6,465 bases of DNA, taken from assembly GCA_965368175.1 (NCBI GenBank), contig CBDULX010000171.1, positions 1 through 6,465 on the forward strand, written 5' to 3'. Position 1 is the first letter of the stretch. Each line of letters begins with the position of its first letter. The translations under genes were made by a program, and so were the position numbers. Below the pieces are notes generated by a model that did not search any database, had not been told where the DNA came from, and worked only from the letters and a program-made list of their open reading frames with translations. The DNA is from CBDULX01 sp965368175 (GTDB lineage: Bacteria; Pseudomonadota; Gammaproteobacteria; SZUA-229). Shown piece by piece: positions 1 to 6,465 of the stretch.

Positions 1-66
1 CTCTGTGGCAAATTTTTTGATGTTAAGTTAGCAAACGTCAGCTTCAGGGTGTTTTAAGCCCCTTAT
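1..66. other. Left-edge flank downstream of tamB, no assignable gene
   Basis: This 66-base stretch follows the tamB TAA. On the minus strand it has no ATG and no Shine-Dalgarno, so no downstream co-directional gene begins in view. On the plus strand, frame 1 stays open from the window edge through 18 codons to a TAA at 55-57. This could be the last part of a convergent gene whose stop lies 9 bases from the tamB stop, but 18 codons are too few to tell it from chance. No convincing intrinsic terminator is present: the best pairing is a 4-bp AGGG/CCCT stem at 46-49 and 60-63 with no solid T tract. Confidence 0.35.
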
Positions 67-3000
67 TTAACGCTCAATCGTATACAAAAAATCCGCACCC
101 TGGGCCTCGCCACTTTCTGCTTTGAGTTGCCATTTTTCAGAGATTTGATAACGAACAGTCAGTGTGTTGATGGCCTCTAATAAGCCGACTCCGTAGCTGA
201 CATAGAGTTTGGGTGACAGGTAACGACCAACTACTAGCGAGGCCTGATCCCCGCTTTCACTGCTTTCGACACGCATTTCATCCAGCCCAAATTGGTCACC
301 CAGTAAACGAGCGATTCGGTCTCCGCCACTTAAGCCAAGTGCCAGTGCCGCTTTTGCCATCATGGCTCCTTCTTCCCCAGATGCGTTTTCCATGGGCCGG
401 CCCAGTAACAGGTAGGACAGGGTATCGGTTTGCCCCATGGTCGGAATAGAGAAGAGTTCCAGCTGAGGTTGATTGAGGCTGCCCTTTACCTTGATGCCGG
501 CGGTTACGTTATTGATGTGTCGTACGGCGCGAAGATCCAGGCCTGGATTGGTGATCGGTCCACCGGTGTAAAGCAGGCGACCGTGTTCTACATCCAGACG
601 TTGTCCATAGGCTCGATAGCGACCTTCAGGGATATTGATTTCGCCGGTGGCTTTGGTCAGCTGTCCGGGTTCATCTTCCAGTAACAGGCTGCCACCGAGT
701 CTGCCTTCAAACCCAAAGCCATAAAAATTGACTCGATCGCCCAGTGTTAGCCGAATTTTGGTCACGATGGACCATTTTTCTTCCGTTGCCTGTTCACCAC
801 CTACGATGACCACATCATCCGAGACCTTTGCCGCTGTGGTAATGTCTTTCGGTTGCAGTTTTGCATAAGGAATGTGGACCTTACCATTGATATTAATAGT
901 GTGATGTTGCAGTTTGATCTGTAGATCGGGAGAGATCTGTACCCGTGCTTCGGGGATTCGGGAGATTTCAAACTGATCACCCTTGATGGTAATTTCTGTT
1001 GGCCAGCCCGCGGTCCTGTCCAGAGTAGTAAGTCCAATAATTTCAAGATTGCCATCGCCGGAATGTGCATTAAGCTGGACCTTCACTTTTCCAGCGCCAG
1101 TGCTCTGTGCTTTTAGCTTGAGCTGATCAATGGTCAACCCCAGCCTCGGAATGCGCAGGGCACCGTTGGTTAGCTGGGCAAGACCATTCAGGCTGGGTTG
1201 AGCAAGCGTTCCGGCCACGGAGAGATTAAGCTCCACCTCGCCTCGAAGTTCCTGTACTTCCGGTACAATGGCTTCGAATAATCCCAGGTCATGAATATTT
1301 AACTTTAAGCTGGCTTCCAGAGGCTGTTTTAGACTGTTTAATGCTAGCAGCTTTGCATTTGGTAATTTAATCCAGCCCTGGAATCGATCACCATTGCTCA
1401 TGGCTATTTCGGTACTGGCTTTTAGCTCCAGTTGGGTCAGTGAAATATCTACCTTGCCAGCCCGATATTCCCAGCGGTCACGCTCACCTTCCAGTAGCGG
1501 ATAGTTGAGGGCGCCCGGTGGCAGTTCGATCTGGATTTGACCCAGCAGCTGATCCGGGGCCTGAAAACTCAGTTGAGCGGAGGCGTCCGCCACGCCTTCG
1601 AGTTTCAGGTCTGGGGGCAGCCATGGATCCAGCAATAACAGTGGGATTTTTTTCGTCTTAAACTGGATCTGCCACAAATTATCCGTTCGCTGAAGCGAGG
1701 TGCATAAACTAGCCTGCTGGTTGTTGTGCCAGCAGAGAGCATTAGCAACCAGAGTCTTGCTGCCGATATTGAGTGCAGTAGGAGCCTTGAGTCTCCAGTC
1801 TGCGTAGCGTTGACTCTGGAAATCGGCCCGCTCGATACGTCCCCGCCAGCCGTTAGCATCTAACTTACCCCGGAGTTCGATTTGTGCTGTAACTTCTTCT
1901 GAGGTGGCTTTTACTTTCAGATGCTGAGTGTTCGCGTCTATGTCCAGTGATTGCAGGCTATAGTCATTCAGTTTGATCGCCTGTGTGGTAAGCTTAATGT
2001 CAGTTTGCTGCCATTTGAACAGATCAACTGCAATGGTTCCCTCGACTGATCCCAGTTCATAATCTGGCAGCTTCAATGCCCGGCCCTTAATGGATGCTTT
2101 AATCAATGGCGTATCCCGTGGCCCACTCACCTGGCCCTGGGCCTGAAGTTCGCCTATGGCCTGTGGGTAAAGCTCAGCCAGATCGGTGGAAGTGAGTGAC
2201 CAGTTCAGTTTTAGCTTATCGCCGACCTGACCCTGCAGGCTGACCTGAGAACCTCCAGAGCTGAAGTCAAGTTTGGCAATATCCAGTTTATGGTTCTGTA
2301 AGCTGAGTTTACTGTTTAGCGAAACAGGATAATTTCGCAGCTTACCTGCCAGTTGACGAATATCGGCGCTGGCGATCCATTCTCCTTTTTCATACCGACC
2401 CTTGCTGGTCAGGCTGGCACTGATCTGGCCGGGCAATTGTGGCCAGAGACTGCCGGGGTTGATACCGGTGGCACTGAGGCTGGCGTTCCAGCTTAATACA
2501 GGTGACCAGTTGAGGTGTCCTCTGGTAAGAGCTTCGCCATCCATAGTAGTGATGCGCAGAGAATGAAAATTAAGGCCATCAAGATTACCCTCGGCACTGG
2601 CATACCAGTGGGAGGGTGGAGCCTGTGGCCAGGGACGATCGGTCTCAAGTTTTAAATGGTAGCGATCGAGGTTACCATCGATCGTGCCACTGCCGCTGGC
2701 ACTGTTGAACCAGGGGGATTGCGGTTCGCATTTTTTACCATTGTTTGTCATAGTACAGTTGTTAGAAATGGAGCTTAAAGGCCAGCGCAAATTCTTCCAG
2801 TTTAGAGCCAGTTTGACGTCACCACCCTGCTTCCCTGGTATCCATTGGCCCTGGACATCCAGGTGAGTGTTGTCATCAGGGGCATCCAGTTTCAGCTGAT
2901 CAATCTGGAGGCTATTGTTACTCAGTCGCTGTAGCTTGAATTCAGCATTCAAGGGGCCGTGATCGGCATAGATAGCATCCAGTTTGCCTGACACCGTGGC

Positions 3001-3852
3001 TGTGGCCAGGTCGCCTTTAGCTTCCAGTTTTAGTTTGCCACTCAGCGCCGGCCAGTGCCTGTCCAGTTTTGAGGTATCAAATCGGGTGACATCGATTTTG
3101 GTCTTCCAGTTAAGTTGCCTGAGCAAATCCCTGACTTCAGCATCGAGTGTCAGTTGTAGCGGAGCATCAAGCTGCTGTTTTATCCGGGTTTTTACCATGT
3201 TACCTTTCAGCTGCCCATTGCCTTTAATCACCACACTGGAGGGGAGTTGAGTTTGCCAGCTAATGTCCAGATCATGAGAATAATTGCGGGTGGGTTTTAG
3301 TTCACCTGTTATATTAAGGTTGAAAGTATCCGCGCTGATACTCAGTGCATCGATATCGATCTTGCTGAAGAGGCTAGTGGCAGCGAGTTTTATCTGTTTG
3401 AGCCTGTAAGTCTGATCATCCTGGTTAATGCTCAGATCATCGATCTGCCCATGCTCCAGTTTCATGCGCCAGGGCAGGTGAATATCAGGCAGGTCCAGGG
3501 CCTGAACTGGAGACTGGTCAGTTTTTTCTGTTTTTGGCAATACGATATTGAGAGATTGTATGTGGAGTCGGCTGATATCGATATTGGCCAGCAATAATGA
3601 CAGTGGCTGCCAGTTGAATAGTATCTGTTCGGCTTTGATGACTGCGCCGTCCTGCCGGTACTCTATACCTCTAACAATGATGGGACCAAATAGTCTTCCT
3701 TCCAGCTTGTTCATGCTTAATTCAGCCGGCAGGTAGGCTCTGGCTTGCTGGTAAGTCCAGTGCAGTCCACTTTCCGTAGCCGTTAGCCATGTCAGCAAAA
3801 TTAACGGTATTAGAAGCAATACGGCAAACAATATGAGCAATATTCGCTTCAT
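67..3852 (-). CDS. tamB: TamB, inner-membrane-anchored AsmA-like periplasmic bridge of the TAM complex
   Basis: TamB spans the periplasm as a long hydrophobic-lined beta groove. It acts with TamA and is one of the AsmA-like proteins implicated in moving phospholipids to the outer membrane. The N-terminal signal anchor covers about 4-23 after K2-R3 and is not followed by a cleavage site. Next comes GRLFGPIIVRGIEY (52-65), typical of the family start. A very long stretch of alternating polar and apolar beta-strand sequence fills the middle. The TamB C-terminal domain (formerly DUF490) occupies roughly the last 350 residues. It shows GEINIPEGRYRAYGQ near 1070-1084, TNPGLDLRAVR near 1101-1111, FSIPTMGQTDTLSYLLLGRP near 1134-1153, and VGRYLSPKLYVSYGVGLLEA at about 1208-1227. 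The length of 1261 residues is close to the E. coli protein, with no frameshift or truncation. The only four cysteines form two close pairs, C366/C375 and C707/C717. The start is fixed by the ATGA overlap with the tamA stop. No good Shine-Dalgarno precedes it, so translation probably depends on ribosomes finishing tamA. Confidence 0.96.
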   Translation of the reverse strand: MKRILLILFAVLLLIPLILLTWLTATESGLHWTYQQARAYLPAELSMNKLEGRLFGPIIVRGIEYRQDGAVIKAEQILFNWQPLSLLLANIDISRLHIQSLNIVLPKTEKTDQSPVQALDLPDIHLPWRMKLEHGQIDDLSINQDDQTYRLKQIKLAATSLFSKIDIDALSISADTFNLNITGELKPTRNYSHDLDISWQTQLPSSVVIKGNGQLKGNMVKTRIKQQLDAPLQLTLDAEVRDLLRQLNWKTKIDVTRFDTSKLDRHWPALSGKLKLEAKGDLATATVSGKLDAIYADHGPLNAEFKLQRLSNNSLQIDQLKLDAPDDNTHLDVQGQWIPGKQGGDVKLALNWKNLRWPLSSISNNCTMTNNGKKCEPQSPWFNSASGSGTIDGNLDRYHLKLETDRPWPQAPPSHWYASAEGNLDGLNFHSLRITTMDGEALTRGHLNWSPVLSWNASLSATGINPGSLWPQLPGQISASLTSKGRYEKGEWIASADIRQLAGKLRNYPVSLNSKLSLQNHKLDIAKLDFSSGGSQVSLQGQVGDKLKLNWSLTSTDLAELYPQAIGELQAQGQVSGPRDTPLIKASIKGRALKLPDYELGSVEGTIAVDLFKWQQTDIKLTTQAIKLNDYSLQSLDIDANTQHLKVKATSEEVTAQIELRGKLDANGWRGRIERADFQSQRYADWRLKAPTALNIGSKTLVANALCWHNNQQASLCTSLQRTDNLWQIQFKTKKIPLLLLDPWLPPDLKLEGVADASAQLSFQAPDQLLGQIQIELPPGALNYPLLEGERDRWEYRAGKVDISLTQLELKASTEIAMSNGDRFQGWIKLPNAKLLALNSLKQPLEASLKLNIHDLGLFEAIVPEVQELRGEVELNLSVAGTLAQPSLNGLAQLTNGALRIPRLGLTIDQLKLKAQSTGAGKVKVQLNAHSGDGNLEIIGLTTLDRTAGWPTEITIKGDQFEISRIPEARVQISPDLQIKLQHHTININGKVHIPYAKLQPKDITTAAKVSDDVVIVGGEQATEEKWSIVTKIRLTLGDRVNFYGFGFEGRLGGSLLLEDEPGQLTKATGEINIPEGRYRAYGQRLDVEHGRLLYTGGPITNPGLDLRAVRHINNVTAGIKVKGSLNQPQLELFSIPTMGQTDTLSYLLLGRPMENASGEEGAMMAKAALALGLSGGDRIARLLGDQFGLDEMRVESSESGDQASLVVGRYLSPKLYVSYGVGLLEAINTLTVRYQISEKWQLKAESGEAQGADFLYTIER
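3849..3852 (-). other. ATGA stop/start overlap coupling tamA to tamB
   Basis: The minus strand reads ATGA. TGA (3851-3849) ends tamA and ATG (3852-3850) starts tamB in the -1 frame relative to tamA. The bases just upstream of the ATG (GGGCCAGACTT) contain no AGGA-like core. Termination-reinitiation is therefore the likely way tamB is translated, which would tie the amounts of the two subunits together. The overlap is seen directly; the coupling is inferred. Confidence 0.8.
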
Positions 3853-5588
3853 AAGTCTGGCCCGATATTGATGTGGAGTCGCCAGGGCTTGCCATCGCGG
3901 CTGATCGCACTGGCCAGGTCGAAGCGTACAGGCCCAACGGGGGAATTCCAGCGAAATCCAAAGCCGGCACCCCGTTCCAGTTTTTCCGAAAAACTGTCAA
4001 TGGCATTACCACCATCATAAAACAGCGCCAGGCTCCACTTGCTGCTGAGGCTGTGCTCGAGCTCGATGCTGCCAATCATCAGGTTCCTGCCACCTACCAC
4101 CTCGCCATCGTCGTCTACCGGGCCGAGTGACTGGTATGCATAGCCACGCACACTCTGGGCGCCACCGGTAAAGAAGCGAACCGAGGAGGGAAGTTGTTCA
4201 AACTCCTGTGTCCAGGTGCTGCCAAGAGTGCCACGGGTGATGATGCGATTGTGCTGCCCCAGTGGGTGAATGGCTTTAATGCTCCCCTGAAGTTGAGAAA
4301 AACTGGTATCGGAGAGGAGTCGTTCGCTGGCTCCCCGCAGGCTGATATCGAAGCGCAGGCCATCAACAGCGTAGATAAAGTTATTGCCCCAGGTGCGGCT
4401 CAGGTTGATGCCGGGCATGAGCAGTGTGGAATCCCCTGAGGTATCGGCAACAACGAAATCTTCCTGCTGATAATTAAGTGAGATGGATTCGCGCCAGAGG
4501 TTGAGGCTGCGATTGAGAGTGGCACCGATGGTCTGTATGGTGCTTTCACTGGTATCGGTCTTCTCATTGACAACTCCGGTAGAGTAAACCATCTGGTCTT
4601 TGCGGGGGTTGAGTATCGGCACCCGGTAATTCGCACTCAGGCTATAACCCAGTTCAGAGATCTTGGCTTCAGTGTCGAAGCGGTGACCAAGTGTGTTCAG
4701 GCGGGGTATCTGCCAGCCGAATTTGGTACGAGCACCAGTATCGCTTCCGTAACCAAGGCCGAAGCTATAACGATGACGTTTGCGTGGAGTGAGTACGACA
4801 GTGACCGGGATTTCATTACTATCGAGTTGAGTCTGACCGGGTGAAACCTCTACTGAGCGGAAATAGTCACTGTCATTCAGTGCCTGTTGCAGATCGATCA
4901 GTTGATTAAGCGTGTAAGGGTCACCTTTTTTAAAGGAGATATAACGTCGTAAAAAATTCTCATCGAGTACATCCTGGTCTAACCGTACTTCGCCGAAGCG
5001 ATAACGTGGACCGCCGTTATAGTTTAGCTGAATGCGGGCTTCATAAACATCGAGATCAATCTCTACACGATGCTCAACAAAACGTGCTTCGAAATAGCCT
5101 CGTTCAGAGGCTAGCCTGGCCAGACTGGCTTTGATATTTTCATATTCAAGGTGATTGAATATATCACCCTTGTGCAGGGGGAACTTCTGGATTAGTGCCT
5201 GAAATTCAGGGTCCCTGGACATTTCCTCGCTGATGCTAAAATTGAACTGTCCAATGCGCAATGCCGGACCGGGATCTATTATATAGCTCGCCTGCCAGTT
5301 ATCGGGTGATATCTGGGATAAATCCGATGTAACCAGCGGACGGTAATAACCAAATGGCTGCAGTGCTTTTGCTATTTCCTGAGGTGCTTTTTTATGCAAT
5401 CGACGCAGGCGAGCTACTGACATCAAAGCATGATCTTTTTGTTGTTCGATACTCAGAAACAGACGGACATTATCCTCCAGTGGTTTCTCCAGACGACTGA
5501 TAACAATGTCGACTCTGGTCTGTGCCTGGAGTGTGGGAGTACAAATACAGGCCAGGAGGGCCAGCAGCATTCGCTGCGTTTTATACAT
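3849..5588 (-). CDS. tamA: TamA, outer-membrane Omp85-family subunit of the translocation and assembly module
   Basis: TamA is the outer-membrane barrel subunit of the TAM complex. It pairs with TamB in inserting some outer-membrane proteins and in envelope lipid homeostasis. A signal peptide covers about 1-22 (K3/R6 n-region, hydrophobic 7-16, likely cleavage after LQA). Three POTRA domains follow: POTRA1 about 25-108 (LQPFGYYRP at 76-84), POTRA2 about 109-195 (RGYFEARF at 163-170) and POTRA3 about 196-268 (NDSDYFRSVEV at 238-248). The 16-stranded barrel starts near 272 with the GLGYGSDTGAR motif (277-287). The L6 lid motif VRGY is at 480-483, FYDGGNA is at 523-529, and the C-terminal strand ends in HINIGPDL. 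The length of 579 residues matches the family, and no domain is missing or broken. The ATG at 5588 is preferred over Met7 because a Shine-Dalgarno lies 6 bases upstream and it supplies the basic n-region. The gene lies 24 bases after the MscS gene and overlaps tamB by 4 bases. An unrelated Omp85 such as BamA is excluded by the three-POTRA layout and the tamB neighbour. Confidence 0.96.
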   Translation of the reverse strand: MYKTQRMLLALLACICTPTLQAQTRVDIVISRLEKPLEDNVRLFLSIEQQKDHALMSVARLRRLHKKAPQEIAKALQPFGYYRPLVTSDLSQISPDNWQASYIIDPGPALRIGQFNFSISEEMSRDPEFQALIQKFPLHKGDIFNHLEYENIKASLARLASERGYFEARFVEHRVEIDLDVYEARIQLNYNGGPRYRFGEVRLDQDVLDENFLRRYISFKKGDPYTLNQLIDLQQALNDSDYFRSVEVSPGQTQLDSNEIPVTVVLTPRKRHRYSFGLGYGSDTGARTKFGWQIPRLNTLGHRFDTEAKISELGYSLSANYRVPILNPRKDQMVYSTGVVNEKTDTSESTIQTIGATLNRSLNLWRESISLNYQQEDFVVADTSGDSTLLMPGINLSRTWGNNFIYAVDGLRFDISLRGASERLLSDTSFSQLQGSIKAIHPLGQHNRIITRGTLGSTWTQEFEQLPSSVRFFTGGAQSVRGYAYQSLGPVDDDGEVVGGRNLMIGSIELEHSLSSKWSLALFYDGGNAIDSFSEKLERGAGFGFRWNSPVGPVRFDLASAISRDGKPWRLHINIGPDL

Positions 5589-5594
5589 CTGAAT

Positions 5595-5599
5595 TCCTT
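5595..5599 (-). promoter_or_regulatory. Ribosome binding site of tamA
   Basis: The minus strand reads AAGGA here, followed by six bases (ATTCAG) and then the ATG at 5588. The match to the anti-Shine-Dalgarno and the spacing are good. This decides for Met1 rather than Met7 as the tamA start. The site lies inside the 24-base gap after the MscS-family gene, leaving no room there for a separate terminator plus promoter. That favours co-transcription. Confidence 0.8.
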
Positions 5600-5612
5600 A
5601 ACTGGCTAACAT

Positions 5613-6464
5613 CTAATTAGACCGTTCTGTCTCAACAATTTTAACTGGAAATGGATCGGTGATACTTCCGGTATATATACTTCGATGGGGGAATGGAATT
5701 TCTATACACTGTTCATCAAATGCATTTTTAATTTCTTCATGTATGCTGTTCTTGAGGTTAAGAAAGTTTTCCCGTTTGGCCCATACTGAATACTGAATGT
5801 CTAAAGAGGATTCGCCAAATCCCTGAAAAATATAAAGTGGCTTAGGTTCCTCCAGACAGAGCGGATTTTTATCCGCGACCTCATCCAGTACTGCGCGTAC
5901 TTTTTTCAGATCTTCCTTGTAGGCAACTCCCACCATAATATCGATACGGCGGATGGGAAACCGTGTAAGGGTCGTCACTTCTGATTTGATCAGTGTTTCG
6001 TTGGGGATGCGCACAAACAGATTGTCAAAGGTACGCAGCTTGACCGAAAGCAGATCGATAGACAGTACTTCGCCAGTGGTTGTGCCGATACGAATATTAT
6101 CGCCTACGCTAAATGGGCGTTCAGCGACCAGGAACAGACCACTGATCAGGTTAGAAGCCGAGGTCTGTGAAGCAAAACCTATTGCCACGCTGAGAATACC
6201 GGCTGCTCCCAACAGCACACTCAGATTAAATCCAAGTTCGTGCAGCGCTGAAATCAGAAACAACACAAGCACCAGGTAATAACTGCCACGTCTGAGCATC
6301 ATGGCACGATGGCTGTCCATCTTTTTACCGACAAATTTTGTTAATGTGGAACTCACCAGTCTGGCGATAGCAGCACCCACAATGACAATAATAATGGCGC
6401 GGGTAAAGCCCCACATTTTTTCGCTGCTTAGAAAGTTGATTATGTCAGCCCAGAACGCATTCAT
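5613..6464 (-). CDS. MscS-family small-conductance mechanosensitive ion channel
   Basis: This protein is an inner-membrane channel of the MscS family, which opens under membrane tension to release ions and small solutes during hypo-osmotic shock. It has 283 residues, and E. coli MscS has 286. Visible parts, in order, are TM1 (about 19-38), TM2 (about 61-79) and the pore-lining TM3 (about 81-115), which carries LLGAAG at 84-89 and IGFASQ at 95-100. The beta domain follows from about 117, with RPFSVGD at 116-122 and RIPN at 152-155. The cytosolic alpha/beta domain runs from about 172 and ends near IEIPFPHRSIY (254-264), a typical family ending. By alignment with E. coli, Val93 and Phe97 occupy the two leucine gate positions, and Thr101 replaces the kink glycine after the conserved Gln. 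Only one base lies upstream of the ATG in the window, so the start and its ribosome binding site cannot be verified and an N-terminal extension is possible. It is the first visible gene of the set and ends 24 bases before tamA. The family call is firm. I do not give it the symbol mscS because paralogues are common. Confidence 0.93.
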   Translation of the reverse strand: MNAFWADIINFLSSEKMWGFTRAIIIVIVGAAIARLVSSTLTKFVGKKMDSHRAMMLRRGSYYLVLVLFLISALHELGFNLSVLLGAAGILSVAIGFASQTSASNLISGLFLVAERPFSVGDNIRIGTTTGEVLSIDLLSVKLRTFDNLFVRIPNETLIKSEVTTLTRFPIRRIDIMVGVAYKEDLKKVRAVLDEVADKNPLCLEEPKPLYIFQGFGESSLDIQYSVWAKRENFLNLKNSIHEEIKNAFDEQCIEIPFPHRSIYTGSITDPFPVKIVETERSN

Positions 6465-6465
6465 G

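Noticed and set aside
41..68. Candidate intrinsic terminator after tamB (AGGG/CCCT, or GCTT/AAGC pairing).
   Set aside because: The stems are only 4 bp, the loops are 10-11 bases, and no run of T follows on the minus strand.
67..3852. Recurring short strings such as CTCCAGTTT and CTTCCAG on the plus strand in tamB, considered as DNA repeats.
   Set aside because: They reflect repeated beta-strand codons such as Lys-Leu-Glu-Leu in an AsmA-like protein. They are irregular in spacing and frame context and are not a repeat array.
3722..4075. A minus-strand open frame of 117 codons across the tamA/tamB junction.
   Set aside because: It lies in another frame of two clearly real genes, has low-complexity Ser/Ala-rich content at its start, and resembles no family I know. 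It is a shadow frame.
5532..5588. Possible lipoprotein signal in TamA, with cysteines at residues 14 and 16 after a hydrophobic stretch.
   Set aside because: The residues before C14 (L-L-A) and C16 (A-C-I) do not fit the lipobox well. A normal cleavage site after LQA at residue 22 is present, and TamA proteins are barrel proteins with ordinary signal peptides.
5666..5690. TATATATAC on the minus strand near the end of the MscS-family gene, considered as a -10 box for a tamA promoter.
   Set aside because: No acceptable -35 hexamer lies 16-18 bases upstream, and the bases encode the conserved SIYTG ending of the channel.
5953..6279. A plus-strand open frame of 108 codons opposite the MscS-family gene.
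   Set aside because: It is antisense to well-conserved coding sequence, has a Ser/Arg/Thr-rich translation typical of shadow frames, and I see no ribosome binding site supporting it.

Overview
The window suggests a gammaproteobacterium. It has a TamA of about 579 residues and a TamB of about 1261 residues, close to the lengths I recall for the E. coli proteins (577 and 1259). The genes are dense, base composition is near-balanced, and the TamA C-terminus ends in an 'IGPDL' form that I associate with pseudomonad-like and marine gammaproteobacterial TamA. The sequence alone does not allow a genus call.

All three genes are on the minus strand and read from right to left. An MscS-family small-conductance mechanosensitive channel gene occupies 6464-5613. 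tamA (5588-3849) starts 24 bases after the mscS stop, behind a clear Shine-Dalgarno sequence. tamB (3852-67) overlaps the tamA stop by 4 bases (ATGA) and has no obvious Shine-Dalgarno of its own. The layout therefore reads as one mscS-tamA-tamB transcript with translational coupling of tamB to tamA. The transcript's promoter would lie beyond the right edge of the window. The last 66 bases at the left edge hold no gene I can assign. They contain an open plus-strand frame ending in TAA at 55-57, which could be the tail of a convergent gene.

TamA is an outer-membrane Omp85 barrel with three periplasmic POTRA domains. TamB is an inner-membrane-anchored, periplasm-spanning AsmA-like beta-groove protein whose C-terminal domain docks on TamA. 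Together they form the translocation and assembly module (TAM), linked to outer-membrane protein assembly and to phospholipid movement from inner to outer membrane. The MscS channel releases osmolytes under hypo-osmotic membrane tension. Putting it in front of tamAB makes the cluster an envelope-integrity unit, though a functional link is only inferred.

I do not see a previously undescribed system here. The points worth a second look are the mscS-tamAB linkage, the four TamB cysteines arranged as two close pairs (one in what looks like a lineage-specific loop), the missing tamB ribosome binding site, and the non-E. coli-like pore helix of the MscS protein.
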